Assembly (NCBI GenBank): GCA_033060915.1 | Contig: CM065379.1 | Location: forward strand, 33,616,818 to 33,680,817 | From: Euryodendron excelsum | Lineage: Eukaryota > Streptophyta > Magnoliopsida > Ericales > Pentaphylacaceae | Direction: 5' to 3' | DNA length: 64,000 nucleotides | Shown here: positions 36,000 through 48,788 of the stretch, piece by piece | How the letters are laid out: each line of letters begins with the position of its first letter | Numbering within the stretch: position 1 is the first letter of the stretch | Notes under the pieces: model-generated | Told to the model about the DNA's origin: nothing | Databases searched by the model: none | Seen by the model: the letters and a program-made list of their open reading frames with translations, nothing else | Made by a program: the position numbers and the translations under genes

Positions 36000-36944
36000 T
36001 TGGACAGTCCTTCACTTGGTGCCCCTCTTGGCTGCACCCATAACAAACTTTGCTCCCATAGTAACATTGCCCTCGATGCTTCTTTTGACATGTAGGACAT
36101 GTCAGTGCTTCATTAGTTATATCACCCCTTCAATTCACAGTGTTTCCCCGTGGGGTAGATGAATTCCCACTAGAAGACCCAGAACTTTGCCGCTTTGAAC
36201 TTTGCCCTTTGCTTGGGTCACCTCCCGATCTCTTCTTGTTTTTCTCCTGGTATTGGGACATTTCATTATTTTCCCTTTCGGCAATCGTCGCTCATTGTAC
36301 AACCTCTTGATGGGTCTCTAGTCGTAGTATGTCCACCTTGTTGCGAATGTTCCATCACAATCCTGTCTCAAACTTCCTCGCCTTGCGAGTCTTCGATGAC
36401 ACAATATGCAGGGCATATCGTGATAGCTTCATGAATTTGGCATTGTACTTGGCCATAGTCATATTCCCTTGTGTCTAACCAAGGAATTCTGTAGTCTTCT
36501 GATCTCTGACAGTCTCAGGAAAGTATTCCTCATTGAACACCTCCAGAAACTTAGGCCACAACCATAGTGGCTCCGTCACTTTCTTCAATTTCCACCAAAC
36601 AAGTGCAGCTCCTTCAAAACTAAAGGTGGCAAAGGTCACCTTCTGTTCATCTGTGCAAGGCAGCACTTCGAACACTCTCTCAATTCCCAAAAGCCAAGGC
36701 TCCGCAGCCATTGGGTTGGGAGTCCCCTGAAAAGTTGGGGGCTTCAACTGTTGAAATTGCTTAAAGGTAGTACGTGCCACTACCTCTCCTCTTGGCGCCT
36801 GCGCTGCCGGCTGTTCCGACGCATTGGTGGTGTTGCTATAGGTATCCTGGACCACTTGAACTAGTCCACCTAAATCCTTTCTATACGATCAATTTGGTCT
36901 TCGGGCTCTAGGGCCCCTCTACGACCACCTTTTCTCGGCGGCAT
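36000..36944 (-). pseudogene. Tekay gag
   Basis: Minus-strand capsid protein gene starting at ATG 36,944 (MPPRKGGRRGALEPEDQID). The capsid core lies at about 36,475-36,855 (PPTFQGTPNPMAAEPWLLG, then FEGAALVWWK). A CCHC zinc knuckle (CYGCSQEGHQVKDC, 36,004-36,045) precedes the protease. A one-base frameshift near 36,880 separates the start from the capsid block, and a stop follows the core near 36,475. Gag and pol are separated only by mutations, so one long ORF is likely ancestral. Confidence 0.85.
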
Positions 36945-37118
36945 GGTTAACTATATGCGCACAGCAAAACGTTAAGCATTTAACATAAACACTATATATA
37001 TTACACCTTGGCATGTTATTATACATGTAGCATGCACATACATATACGTATAGCACATACCCAAGTCAAATCTAGAATCTTATCTAGATATGACTCAATC
37101 CTACAGTGTTAACCTATA

Positions 37119-37130
37119 GCTCTGATACCA
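37119..37130 (-). other. Tekay primer-binding site
   Basis: TGGTATCAGAGC on the minus strand, three bases inside the 5' LTR: the standard site complementary to initiator methionine tRNA. Confidence 0.9.
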
Positions 37131-37133
37131 CAC

Positions 37134-39811
37134 TGTCACGCCCCATACCCCGACCTATACGGATTTAGGATACATGATCGGCCAGTAACAAGGCTACCTG
37201 AGGTCGCATTACATAAATTGGTTGATCACCTATACATAATCATTTAGAATCATACATAGTTACGGAAAATAGAATTTTTGATAACTTGAAAACATAATCC
37301 GTGTCATACATGGTAGAGCTGTGCCTAATCCCAAACATAACATACATAAGGACCAAATCAAGGTCCACCAAAGTTATGGCAATATATCATTACAAAACAT
37401 TGGGTCCAGCCCTCAAACATTACACAAATCATAGGCCCGTGGGCCGTAACTCAAAATCCACATATGGCCTTGCTTTAGGGCCTCTCAAATTAGCTTCCTG
37501 AAAATCATTCGGAAAAACGTAAGCTAATACTTAATGAATAATAATGATGCATGAGCGTAAAAATACCATGGACTAGCAGTTATGTCTAATGTATAAAACA
37601 ATAGATAAAATATTTATGCATACAAAGCATGAACTTAAAACTTGTAATCATAGGTTTGAAATCATAGATAGCATAAACATCATATGGAAGCATTCTATCG
37701 TTCCAAAATATGGTATCATAAAAAAAGAGATACGACATATCTTTGCTCGTGGTAAAGCTTAGCATAACTTGTCATAAACATTTGAACATATCATCATTCT
37801 CGTTCTAAAACATAAGTGTGCTACAACCCGACATCAGAGCTATGCTCTACATAAGTAACCTTAAAGGTCACAAATAGGGCTCTTTAGGTTGTGAGACGTC
37901 TCCCAAACATGGCGATAGTTTATTTTACATCCCCTATCGTAGGACCCTCATTGCTAGTTTAAGGTCTTGCCACGAAAGACCTCGAGTTGGCACCATACAA
38001 TGGAAAAAGTCTTGCATCTGTTTCTTGTAAGCATTTTAGTCCATGGGTTTCAATTCATAACATAATATAACTTGCATGCTTTTAAAATTATGACATCTAT
38101 AATTGAATATAACATTGATGTATTGAAAACATATGTAAAACATTGTATGATATGGTTTGAATTTAAACAATTGGAAAGTAGTAGAATTTACTCATAACAT
38201 ATCGTTACTCACCTTTCTTTGACTAGGCGGGTGATAAACAAGGTATTCCTACACAAATACACGTAAAAGTAAAGAAACATCAATACAAGACTCTAAGGCG
38301 ACGCAATAACACATAAGTCGAGACTAAGCACACAAACCCCCCAACCCCGACTCAATAACACCCATTCTCACAACGGGAGAGCGAGGCTAAACTCTAGGAC
38401 AAAGCCCCGATGTAAAATAAGAACAAAAGGTTGAGGTTTGAATATGAAAGCCGGAACGTTGACTTCTTCATCGAGTCCTAACTACCTCTCAAAGATGAGT
38501 GCACACCCAAGGCTAGTTCCATTTGAAAATAGGCTTAAAAGACTTTAATTTGATAGGTCATGGGCCAAAAGCACATTTTGGGTGAAGAAGTTATGCTTCA
38601 CGGAAAGTAGACTAAAATTTTTGAAAAACAATGTTGTTGGCATAGATTTTAGGTCAATTTTAAACTTCCATGACTCTCAATCTATAATGAATTCGAGAAC
38701 AAACTTTATATGGGTACAAAAGTCTATAAGTCTACTTTCTAATGCTTTAAACGGTGCATCAATCCGAGTTTTTTTAGAGAAAGTTATGCCCATTTTACTA
38801 AACAGTACCGAAACAAGCAAACCGTTCCAACGCCCAACCGAGCTATTGGAACGCAATGCCAAACTACCCAGCCGTTGGAACGCCAGGCAAAAATGGAAAA
38901 ACACCCTCTCGGACCGTTCCAACGCCCAAAAGGGCCGTTCCAACGATAGGTAAAAATGGAAAACACTCTCTTAGACCGTTCCAATGCCTGGAAGGGCCGT
39001 TCCAACAATAGGCAAAAATGGAAAATCTGTTCTTAGGTCGTTCAAACGGCCCTGTCGGGCGTTCGAACGCCCTCACCTGCGCAGCAACGATTTTTTACCC
39101 AAAACTCACCTAAATTCCTTCCAAACACAACCAAACCTTCCCAATACTCTTAAATCTCAAAGATTAGCCCACAAGGATGATAATAACCCAAAGTGAGGGA
39201 GAAAGAACAATCAAAACAAAGGGATCTAAAGAAGAAATCAAAACCCTAACATTTGATATATTTGGAAATTTTTCAAACCACCACTCTTAATCTTCAACAA
39301 TGAACTTCAAGCTCTCAAAATCATGCAAATGGGACCTAAGGAATCCCCCAAACTCAAAGACAACACTCCTAGATGCATATATACAAATACCCAACAAAAT
39401 TATACAGGATATATACATATACATATATAATTGTAGAGAGAGAAATGGAACCTTACCTTCTTCAAGCCTGGTGAAGTCCTCAATGGCTTCAATCTCTTCC
39501 TTCAATCCCTTCTTCCTTCCCTTTTCCTTCTTCTTCTTCTCCTTCTCCTTCTTCTTCTTCTTCTTCTTCTTCTTCTTCTTCTTCTTCTTCTTCTTCTTCT
39601 TCTTCTTCTCGGCAGGTGAGTGTGTGTGTGTATTGTGTTATAAGAAGACACACATGGAATATAATCCCATGTGTCTCACACTTCCAACACAAGATACAAC
39701 ACAAGTTCTCATTGGTCATTTTTGACCCAAAACAAGAAATAATTAACATTAATTATTGCACAAACTACAAATTCTCATTAATATAATTAGGTAGAGGTTT
39801 GGGATATCACA
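37134..39811 (-). repeat. Tekay 5' LTR
   Basis: 2,678 bp, uninterrupted, TGTCACGCCCC to GATATCACA on the plus strand. It serves as the intact reference for the split 3' LTR and preserves the pre-insertion site of the Tat-B LTR. Confidence 0.9.
39526..39609. repeat. (TTC)n microsatellite in Tekay 5' LTR
   Basis: About 84 bp of TTC units with two TCC interruptions at its left. The other LTR has only about half as many (32,165-32,215). A (GT)n run follows at about 39,619-39,631. Confidence 0.9.
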
Positions 39812-39816
39812 ATAAT

Positions 39817-40060
39817 TGGTCATAAGGTGATCAAAAGCATATCAATGACAATATAATGGTGTTTGATTGAACTTCACAGAAACCAATCAAAATAAAGACG
39901 CTAGGTGTGATCTTGAATGAATACCAATGTGAAACTTTGAAAAAAACCTCACAAACTAGAAATCAAACCAAATTCATCTCATACTCTGAATTCAAATACT
40001 CCCCAACTTTGCAATGAAATTTCAACCCTATCTCCCTAAGAATGATAATAATGAATCATA
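39817..40060 (-). other. SIRE-1 internal sequence between insertions
   Basis: About 245 bp of A-rich non-coding sequence belonging to SIRE-1 by position (between the Tekay and Tat-B target duplications). No coding motif. Confidence 0.55.
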
Positions 40061-40065
40061 ACGAG

Positions 40066-43000
40066 TGTCGTGCCCCAGTTTTCACACTTGAGATGTGAGA
40101 AATACACATGGTACTCTCTCGTTAGAACTCATCCTCTTAGAAGGACGAGTGCAACTAGGTTTGAATTAAAAATTGATTTCAATAAGGGCTTTTGGAAAAA
40201 TGTTTGGAGTCACCACCTAACTTGGTTAAGGTAAGTTAGGTCACCTAAAACTAAGCGTAAGCCAGATATTAAACTTAGGATTTTTAAAAAATTTGAAAAA
40301 CTGTCTCTTGAGAGGGTTTTTAAGAAAACAGATTATTTGGAAACCTTTGAAAATATTTAAGCCTTTTTTTTTTTTTAAAATAACTCAATTTTGGTCTTTC
40401 GAAAACAAAAATCTATGTTCCAGGGGTTGGTTACATATCGGGAAGATGCATTAGGATATCACCCTATCCCGCCCTTGCGGTACCTACATGTCTTTTCACC
40501 ATAGGTTCACTCATGTAGAATCTCTGATTGTAAAACAATCCACTACTATCTACTTGAAGAGAATTTCGAAAAGAAGTTTGAACTATCATTTTAGGGATGA
40601 TGTGATGCATGATATGCAAGTGCGTGAAAAGAATTTGGAAAGAGATTTTGAAAAAGAAAATTGAAATTTTGAAAAAAGTTATGACAGTACCCATGAGAGT
40701 TGCCTACGTATCCCATTGTTAGGAATCAGGTCAGTCGTAGTTCAGACTCAAGGTTCGATTGAAAATAGACACTTTGCAGTCTTATTTGATTTGAAAAGAC
40801 ACCTTGTGGCCTTTGAAAAGTTTGAATTGAAAATGTTTGATTTGAACTTTGATTTGAAGATTGGAAGTTGAACTTTGATTTAAAATTAGCTTTGACTTGA
40901 AATTGAACTTGGAGTTGATTTTGTAATAAAACTTGAATTTGAAATTGAACATTAAAATAGAACTTGAACTTGTTTTGGAAAGTTTGAATTGAACTTTGAA
41001 ATCATATTGACTTCAATTGGAGTTTAAAAACCATCTTGATTTAAACGTAAAACTTAGAAAAGAGTTGAAGTTTCGTAACTCAAGGTTAGGGTTCAACTAG
41101 GGCTTAGGTATCCTAGGGTTTTTATAACCTAGGGTTTAAATAGGCACTTGAAAAGTTTGATTTTAGAAAGCTTGATTTTAGAAAATTTTTGAATTAAAAA
41201 AGTTCTAAATTTGAAAAATTCTATTTTAGGAAAGTTTTCATTTTAGGAGGGATTTGATTTTGGAAAGATTTGATTTAGAAAGGGTTTAAATTAGGGAATG
41301 TTTGAATTTAAACTTTGGAAAGCCAAAATTTGGAAAGATTTGATTTAAGAAGAATTTAATTTGAAAAATTGAGTTTAAAAAGGTTTGACCTAGGTTTAAG
41401 GTAACTTGGGATTTAAGCAATCCTCGGACCTAGAGTTTATGCAATGCATTTCAATTGGAAAAATTAGATTTCAATTGAAAAAGGAAAGTTTTGTTTTTGA
41501 CAAGTTTGCAAAGGGAAGGTTTTGAAACTAGGAAAGATTAACATTAGAAAACATTGGAATTAGGAAATATTTAATTTCTATTTCCTAAAACAGAATATTA
41601 GATTTTATTTTCAGAAATAGGATATTTAATTTGGCTTCCTATTTGGATAAGATTTAACTTGGCTTGAAATTGGAAAGCTTTAGTTTTGGAAACCTATCAT
41701 TTTATGTGACTTTTGAATTAAGAAATCCATGATTTCAAGTAGAAAATGGTTTTGAAAATCTACAATTTTGATGCAAATAGAAACTTATGATTTTATGTGA
41801 AAAACCTAGGGTTTTCTAAATATGGATTTTAGGGTTTGGACTTGGACTTCAAGACTCAAAGTTTTTGAAAAGTGAATCTTTGAGAAGAATTTTTAGAAAA
41901 TGGATTTGCAAACCTATTTTAGAGAGGTTTGAATATAGAATTTTAAAAGTCTATTAAATATCTCACTTTCCTAAAATGATTCTAATCACGAGAAGACTAA
42001 TACTATTCTAGGGTTGTGATTTTGAAAACAACTAGGGTTTGAAACCCTAATATGGACTTTGATGGTCTCATTAAATGTAACATTTTTCTATAATAACCAT
42101 AACCATAGAATGATTAGAATCATCTTAGGATTATAGTTTTGAATACAAGTAGGGTTTAAAACCCTAATATGGACCTTGATGATCTCATTGAATATAACAC
42201 TTTCCTAAAACAACCTTAACCATGGAATGGTTAGAATCATCTTAAAGATGTGGCTTTGAAAACAATTTTGAAAATAAATTTTTTGAATGCAAGTTATAAA
42301 GAAAGCTTTTGAACACGATATTGAATGCAATGCATGAACATAACAACTACAATACAATAGGGACATGATCATACAAGGTTAGGTTTCACCACATAATCAA
42401 ATGGGCCAGACCCACACCATCTTAGGTTGAACATGAAGAGAATTCCCAACACAGTGATTTCCTCTAAGGCCTTCCTAGGCATGAACCGGGTGGTCCTTTG
42501 TTTCAAGCACACAAGAAGAGGGGGTAGAAGATAGGGATTAAAATAGAGAATAGTCCAAGTAGACTAGGAGGGAGAAAAGAGAGAGAGGGACTACATAAAA
42601 GTAAATAGAACCCTATTTTATCTTCTTATTAGGTTGAATACTTCAATAAAAGACTTGCTTGAGTCTTGCAATGGCTTTCAAGAGCTTCCGAGGGCTGGAC
42701 TTGATCTTCAATGGGGTGAGAAGGCTAGGGTTTTAGTGTTTAGAGTATATGAAGGCTAGGGTTTAAAGAGAGGCATGAAGAAATTAGGGTTTTGGAAAAA
42801 TTCAAAGGCTGCTTTAAGAGAAATAGAGTTTTTGGAGCTATTTTTTGGACTCAGAATACGGAGGGGGTGGCTTATATTTATAGGCAACCAAAAATGGCCT
42901 TGGCTCTTGTTGTAGTGGCGTCATGCTTTTTTTTGGCCTTGCACCTATATTAGTGGCCGCTACCTCCTTTGGAAAGTTGTTAAGTCATCAAGAAATAGAT

Positions 43001-44539
43001 CTTTGACCCTTCGGACGCAAGACATAAGATTTGGGCACCTGTCCTAGTGACTATGCAATTTTTGACCTGACTTCACTAGGAGTGACTTCAAAAAGTTTGA
43101 AAATGATCAGAAAGTTTTCAAGTAGCAAGACTTGGCCGGGAATGGACAAAAACCCTTAAAAGAGTGCCTCGAAGGTAACCGGCTTGATAATTGGAGTCGG
43201 AATAGTTGAAAAAGAGTGATTGGCCCACTAGGGGTAACACAGTTATTTGATCCGAGGGACACTAGGATCGATCTGAGGTTGACCGTGAGAAGACTCAAGG
43301 TTAGGAACACTATTAAGAGTGTTCTGGGGGATTTTCGGTTTGATACTCAGAGCCGATGTGTTTGGAAAAGCCGACAGGCCCACCAGGGCTAAAACGGTCA
43401 TTTCACACCAAGCTTACTGGAATGGACTTAGAATGGTCCAAAATGGTACTCAAAGATTAGGAATACTCTTATAATCATCCTTGGAAGGTAACCAGTTTGA
43501 TGCCCAGAGTCGGTATGGTTCCCGAAGGCGAATGGATGCTTAGGGATAAAATGGTTATTTTGACTAGATGCTCGCGGAACTGGTTTGAAAGTGACTAGAA
43601 AGCACTAGAATGTGCTAGATTATCTTTGAGAAAATCTTGGAAGGGTGGACTTATCACTCTGAGGTCTTAGGTACTTTCTCGAGAAGCGCATCGGTGGGGC
43701 TCGCAGGGGCATTTTAGTTATTTTTCACCGGAATGGGCTAGCGTGCACTGTTGTTGACCCTAGGTTTTGAATGTTTTCGTCACTTTAGCAATGTGTGACG
43801 AGTTGTTTTCCAAAGGTATCCCATCCTTCTGTAAACATGTCATGGCCAAGAGGCGTGTTCGATCCAGTGAGATAGGGGGTTTGTTGGCATTCCCGATATC
43901 GACCTGTTTGCATGTGTTTCCGTCACTCTAGTGGTTACGATGTTTGTGAGTGTTCCTATCACTTTGACGAAGTGCGTTCATTCAAGAGACTGCCTAATCT
44001 CGAAAAGTTACTGGATGGTTTTATTACCTCAAGGCCTTGGTACTTTCTCGATTAACGTACCGAATAACAAACATTCTACGTTGGCGGGCTAGTAGGCGCC
44101 ATAAGTGAACCGCTCTACTATCTTGAGGACTTGGGTTCTGTCCCGGTCGATAGGTGTGAAGGGACTTATTGTTTTGATGGGTTTTATGCTTTCTTGGTAA
44201 ACGTGTCGTGCTAGATAAACTTACCGTCTAAGGGATTAACTTTCTCAAAAGATGTGCTAGTTGAGTTTGATTGGTCTAAACTGGAATTGGAACTGGAATT
44301 GAGGTTAAAATACAGACTTGTCGTCTTTAAGAAGACGTGCCAACTAGAATTGGACAGAGCAATGCCCTAAGGGTATTTTAGTTATTTTGCCTCTATTGGG
44401 CGTGGGGGGGCCAACAAAGCAGTTGATTAACTAGATTGAGTCTAGAAAGCTAGTTTGAGCTTAAATGTGTTTGTGTCAGTTTGAATGTGCGTCCGGTCGA
44501 GTCGGAGATTGTTGAACGGGCAAAAATAAAGTGCTTACA
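40066..44539 (-). mobile_element. Tat-B solo LTR inside SIRE-1
   Basis: 4,474 bp, TGTCGTGCCC to AGTGCTTACA, flanked by ACGAG (40,061-40,065) and ATGAG (44,540-44,544), a 5-bp duplication with one C/T difference. Plus-strand order matches the other copies: GGAGTCACC phrase, purine-rich R/U5 (about 40,750-41,950), a minus-strand TATA box (42,875-42,882), then U3 modules with boxes at 43,183, 43,339 and 43,496. More diverged than the copy at 26.5 kb. Confidence 0.85.
42875..42882 (-). promoter_or_regulatory. TATA box of Tat-B solo LTR (40.1-44.5 kb)
   Basis: TATAAATA on the minus strand (context CCTATAAATATAAGCC). Confidence 0.6.
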
Positions 44540-44544
44540 ATGAG

Positions 44545-47228
44545 ATGGTGGATTCACACATATAAGTAGGTAGCCTTTTGCTCTCATCACACAATAATGG
44601 CAGCTACACTCACACTCACTGGTAGCCTTTTCCATCAAGAATATAAGACTAATAAGAGAGGGAATCATATGAACAAGGTCAATCCAGGTGTGAGTGACTT
44701 TAAGTAGTTTCAACAATGATATTGACATTACAAAGATCATAAAAGGCGAATTCCACATTCTAAGAGATCTCAAGAAGTTTGCTTCACATGAACATGAATC
44801 ACCAATATGATAAAGATCACCAAAACTATTGTCCCATTAGAATGAAAGCAATGAAACACATAAGATTCACTCTCAAACATGTCTTTACATTAGTTAACTC
44901 ATGAGAAAATATTTGAATAATTAATTGAGCAAAACCAATAAAGACAAAACAAAATCCTATTTTTTTTTTTGTTTTTTTATTATAAAAGAATTGAAATAAA
45001 CACAAAAAAAAGGATCATAACACTAGGATAAAAATAAACATGATATATATCCTAGTCTATGTCACAAATAACCTTTACTCAAAAAGGCTTGCTGCTACAA
45101 ATTTCTTAAGAGTTCTCAAGGAATCCAAATAAGATTTTCTGACACAAATAGCATTCACCTTAGTTTTGTCTATGAACTCATGATATTTGGGTGTAGTCCT
45201 AGCCCTTGCCTTGGCATTATGCTTCCTCCTTTGACCATATTTTTTGAAAAAGTGCCTTGGCTTTAAAACAAATATATTCACATGCTTAGTAAGGACTCTA
45301 ATCTGATTTTTCAATCTGTCATAATGATTCCTAGGTTGATGATGAATATGAGATCTAGAAACTCTATTCAGTTTGCGACAATGAGCTCTAATGTGACCAA
45401 ATGCACCACAATGATAACAAATAGGGTTAAACTTTGAAGATTAAATAACCTTAGGATGTTTGGGCTTCATATGAGAAGTGATGAACTTAGAAGACAATGC
45501 TTAGTCTTCATACTATGACAATGAGACTTAATATGACCCTTAACCCCACAATGATGACAAGTAGGAACAAACCTAGTTGGCTTTGTCTCATAAGATATGA
45601 AAAACTTACCTTGAGCCTTTACAAAATTAGGCTTACTTACAAGTCGAGAAGATGTAGTTGTCTCCTTTGTGTATCCAATTCCAATCACGTCACAAGAGAT
45701 CCTTTGTGCATTCCAAATTTCATCAATTTTTTGTAAACCTGCATCAAATTTCTTAAAAGACACATGAGCATTAGCAAGTTTAGTTTCAAGTTTTTTGACT
45801 TTGTCCTTAAGAATTTTCCTAGACTCATCTTTATTATGACTCACTTTCTCAAGAACATTGACCTTATCACTTAGAGTCACGCTTTGAGTACTCAACTGAC
45901 TTATAAGGGTTTAAGCTTCAACATGTTCTTGTTTCAGTGCATCCTTATCTTTTTCTAAAGTCCTCACCTTTATAGTCAATCTAATTTTGGTTTTTCCCAA
46001 TTTGTAATTCTCTTGGTACAACTGGTCATAGGCTTGTTCAAGATATACAATCTCATCATCACTATTCTCATCACTCACTGAGTCATTAGGATTTGACTCA
46101 AGTTATCAGTAGAGTCAACAGTATTATCATACTCTTCAAGATCTTCACATAGACATAAATGCAACAAATGTAGTGAAATTTTCAAATTCATTATCATGTT
46201 CTATCTTATTGTCACTATCTTGATCATTCCATGTCACAGTTAACACCCTATTTCCCTTTTTCTTTTTCTTATTTGAACACTCTTGTGCAATGTGTCCATA
46301 GCAATGACATTCAAAGCATTATTGTTGCCTAAGTTTGTCTTGTTCCTTTGCAAACTTATTTTTGTCAGGATTTTTCTTCTCATGTTTATCAAGGAAGAGA
46401 GATTTTTTTAAAAAAATTCTTGAACCTTTTAACAATGAAATCCATCTCCTCTTGACCAAATTCAGACTCATTATCGCTAAACTCATTTATGCCTTCCTGA
46501 ATCGAGTTGAAAACAATACTTTTGTTATTCTTTAGTTTACATAAATTAGCCTCATAAGTTTGTAAAGATCCAACTAAGTCTTTCACTTTCATGGAATCCA
46601 CATCCCTACTTTTCTCAATTGCTGTAACCTTAGGTTAGAATCTCTTCGATAAACATCTAAAAAATTTTCTTACAATTTTAGAGGGAGGAATTCTTTCACC
46701 AAGGTTAAAACTCGAGTTGACAATATTGCTAAGTTTAACATAAAAATAATCAAAAGTATCATTGTCATCCATTCTCAAGTTCTCAAAAACAGTAATCAAT
46801 CGCTGGATTTTAGCAATCTTTATGGTAGTAGTACCTTCATAAGTAATCTCTAGAATGTCTTATGCCTCTTTAGTGATTTCACAGTTGGAAATATAACAAA
46901 ATTCCTCAGCCGTGACACTAGATGGCATAAATTGCCTTACTGCTCCATCCACAATTTTGAAAATCAATTTTATCCTATTGATCAGATGGTTTTAAAATTG
47001 TTTTATCATCAGATTCAATGTTGGATGGAGTCCAACCATTCATTACTACTAGCCAAACTCGTTCATCAATTGACTTTAAGAAAACTCTCATTTTTGCTTT
47101 TCAGTAGGGATAATTAGATCCATCAAATAATGGTGGTCTAATAATAGAACTACCTTCCTATGAAAATTTTATAGTTCCAGACAATCAGGATCTCACTCTT
47201 TCAAAAATTAAAAATATTTTTTAATGTC
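44545..47228 (-). pseudogene. SIRE-1 gag
   Basis: Minus-strand copia gag of SIRE type. From the 5' end: a DGSNYPYWK-like N-terminal motif (about 47,100-47,200), then DDNDTFDYFYVKLSNIVNSS (about 46,720-46,770), a SMKVKDLVGSLQTYE region (46,560-46,590), and an acidic region. Three CCHC zinc knuckles are readable: CFECHCYGHIAQEC (about 46,270-46,320), CHHCGVKGHIKSHC (about 45,515-45,560) and CYHCGAFGHIRAHC (about 45,380-45,425). Multiple stops, for example near 46,630 and 46,860. Below about 45,000 I see no pol motif. Gag packages the element RNA in virus-like particles. Confidence 0.75.
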
Positions 47229-47243
47229 CCACTTTGATACCAA
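47229..47243 (-). other. SIRE-1 primer-binding site
   Basis: TTGGTATCAAAGTGG on the minus strand, directly at the LTR edge; it matches the initiator methionine tRNA site with two changes. Confidence 0.7.
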
Positions 47244-48242
47244 TTAAAAAACTTGTTTGGTTTATGACTTTGCTAAAGCATAGTTATAGGCCCAATACTA
47301 TGATAGTTATGACTATGTTTAAGTGCATTCACAATGCCTGTCAAGATAAGCTGGGTAAAAAATTAAGGGACCTAGTTCAGCTAACCAAGGACTATCAAGA
47401 ATGAATATAAAAGAGTTAACTTACAACCCAACCCTAGATAATTCCAATCCACGGTTGCTGAATCCATGCACTTGCTGGTGTGCCCTTCTTGTATGGATCG
47501 AATCCCATGATCACGTATCTATCCCTTGATACGATTCTTCAATACTTGATTGAGGGTCGAGCTCCATAAGACTTTTGGAATCCTCCAAGAATTAAACTCA
47601 AATCCACCACCATCTTGAACTCCTTCAAGACATCAACCACTGAATGATAGAGGTTGATCTCGTTAAGAATCTCGTTGAGCCTCTTCAAGGTATATAAAAA
47701 CCTTTATAATATTTTTCTCAGTAGCCTTGCTCTTATAGAAACACACTGAATATAAAGTACTAATTCAATCAATCTCCCAGAGGTATTAGACTTGTGAAAG
47801 CTTTCTTTTTTTTTTTTTTTTTTTTGTTCAGTCTTCCCATAGCCTCATATTTATAGTGGAGGCAAACTAGGATTTATGAACTTCAATAATGGCCAAAATC
47901 CTTTCTGCAATCAATTTCCCAGAGTTGCCGAAAACATCGGTCTCACGTGCTTCGCTAGCGCTCATTGGAATCTCTGTTTCTTGAAGCAAGATCTAGCGAA
48001 CCAGAAGCAATCGCAAGAGAGATCAAGTGAGATTATTGATTTACTTCAAATTTTTTGTTTTAAGTATACCCATGTACTTCTTAGCATATGCATAGATGAT
48101 AAACACTTTAGCTCAAATATTTGTTTTGATTTCTTGTGACTTACAACTCTCCTAAGCATTCAATTATGATTGTATGAAAGAATTGAAAGATACAAAGAAA
48201 CTGTTTATCTACGAGATTTAGCCAACTAACACATGACCTAGC
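47244..48242 (-). repeat. SIRE-1 5' LTR, truncated
   Basis: Matches 22,945 to about 24,025; the last 200 bp or so at the outer (right) end are missing, and a LINE fragment abuts. The inner terminus has TT for TG. TATAAATA on the minus strand at 47,848-47,855. It contains a T-run at 47,806-47,826. Confidence 0.75.
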
Positions 48243-48425
48243 ACATAAAAATAAATGGAAAATTTGTTTCTTTCGTGCTTGGGAGAGAAACTTTTGGTTC
48301 CAACCTTGGAGATTAATGGAGAGTTTAAATCTAGTGAATGTCATCGCCTCTTGTTTAGATCTAACCCACAATGCAGGTAAACCGAGATATTTGGCCTTTG
48401 GATCCATGGGATTCATTTCCATTTA
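48243..48425 (-). mobile_element. L1-type LINE fragment (RT C-terminal part)
   Basis: The minus-strand translation contains KYLGLPALW, SKQEAMTF and LQGWNQKFLSQA, the familiar end of plant non-LTR (L1) reverse transcriptase. Only about 180 bp remain. It joins the truncated SIRE-1 LTR on the left and marks the edge of the transposon block before the GDSL gene. Confidence 0.75.
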
Positions 48426-48788
48426 TTGTAAGACCTTACGTTTGGTCTCAGGATCAGAATTTGGGGAGAAATTTTTTTCCGATTTTTGGTAATTTATTCA
48501 TGAGAAAGAATTCTTTATCATAATTTTCGTAGGAGCATGGCAATCCTCTTGTATTTGCTTGCCTTTTTCCGGAAATAAAATTCCAGAATGTGCATCTATC
48601 GAATTATCAACACCTCTTAACAAAATCCGTGAGCAACACATTTTTTATTTGGAAAGCCTTTGAATATTTTGTTTATAGTTTCATTCGTCAGAACTTTAAT
48701 ATATTAATGACTTGCACTATTACACATAAATTTAAAGATTTAGAGAGAGAGAGAGAGAGAATAAAATCAATGATTTACATAATGGTTT
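48426..48788. other. 3' flank of the GDSL gene
   Basis: Non-coding; probably includes the 3' UTR of the GDSL gene. It contains a (GA)n microsatellite at 48,741-48,761. Confidence 0.5.

Larger units (their letters stand above)
24622..39811 (-). mobile_element. Tekay/Del-type Ty3/gypsy element with both LTRs
   Basis: A complete minus-sense chromovirus-type element inserted in SIRE-1, with the 5-bp target duplication ATAAT at 24,617-24,621 and 39,812-39,816. 5' LTR 37,134-39,811; PBS 37,119-37,130; gag and pol from 36,944 down to 32,477; polypurine tract 32,431-32,443; 3' LTR 24,622-32,430, split by a Tat-B LTR. Gene order (gag, PR, RT, RNase H, integrase, chromodomain) and the C-terminal motifs fit the Tekay/Del lineage. 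It is inactivated by frameshifts, stops and lost catalytic residues. Confidence 0.9.
22945..48242 (-). mobile_element. SIRE-1 copia element, split by two later insertions
   Basis: A minus-sense Ty1/copia element reconstructed around a Tekay element (24,622-39,811) and a Tat-B LTR (40,066-44,539). Parts: 3' LTR 22,945-24,227; polypurine tract 24,228-24,242; internal pieces 24,243-24,616, 39,817-40,060 and 44,545-47,228 with a gag of SIRE type; primer-binding site 47,229-47,243; 5' LTR 47,244-48,242, truncated at its outer end. Only about 3.3 kb of internal sequence remains and I find no integrase, RT or RNase H, so it is a gag-only deletion derivative. Confidence 0.75.

Noticed and set aside
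39489..39749. Poly-Glu and poly-Phe frames
   Set aside because: Pure translation of the (TTC)n microsatellite.
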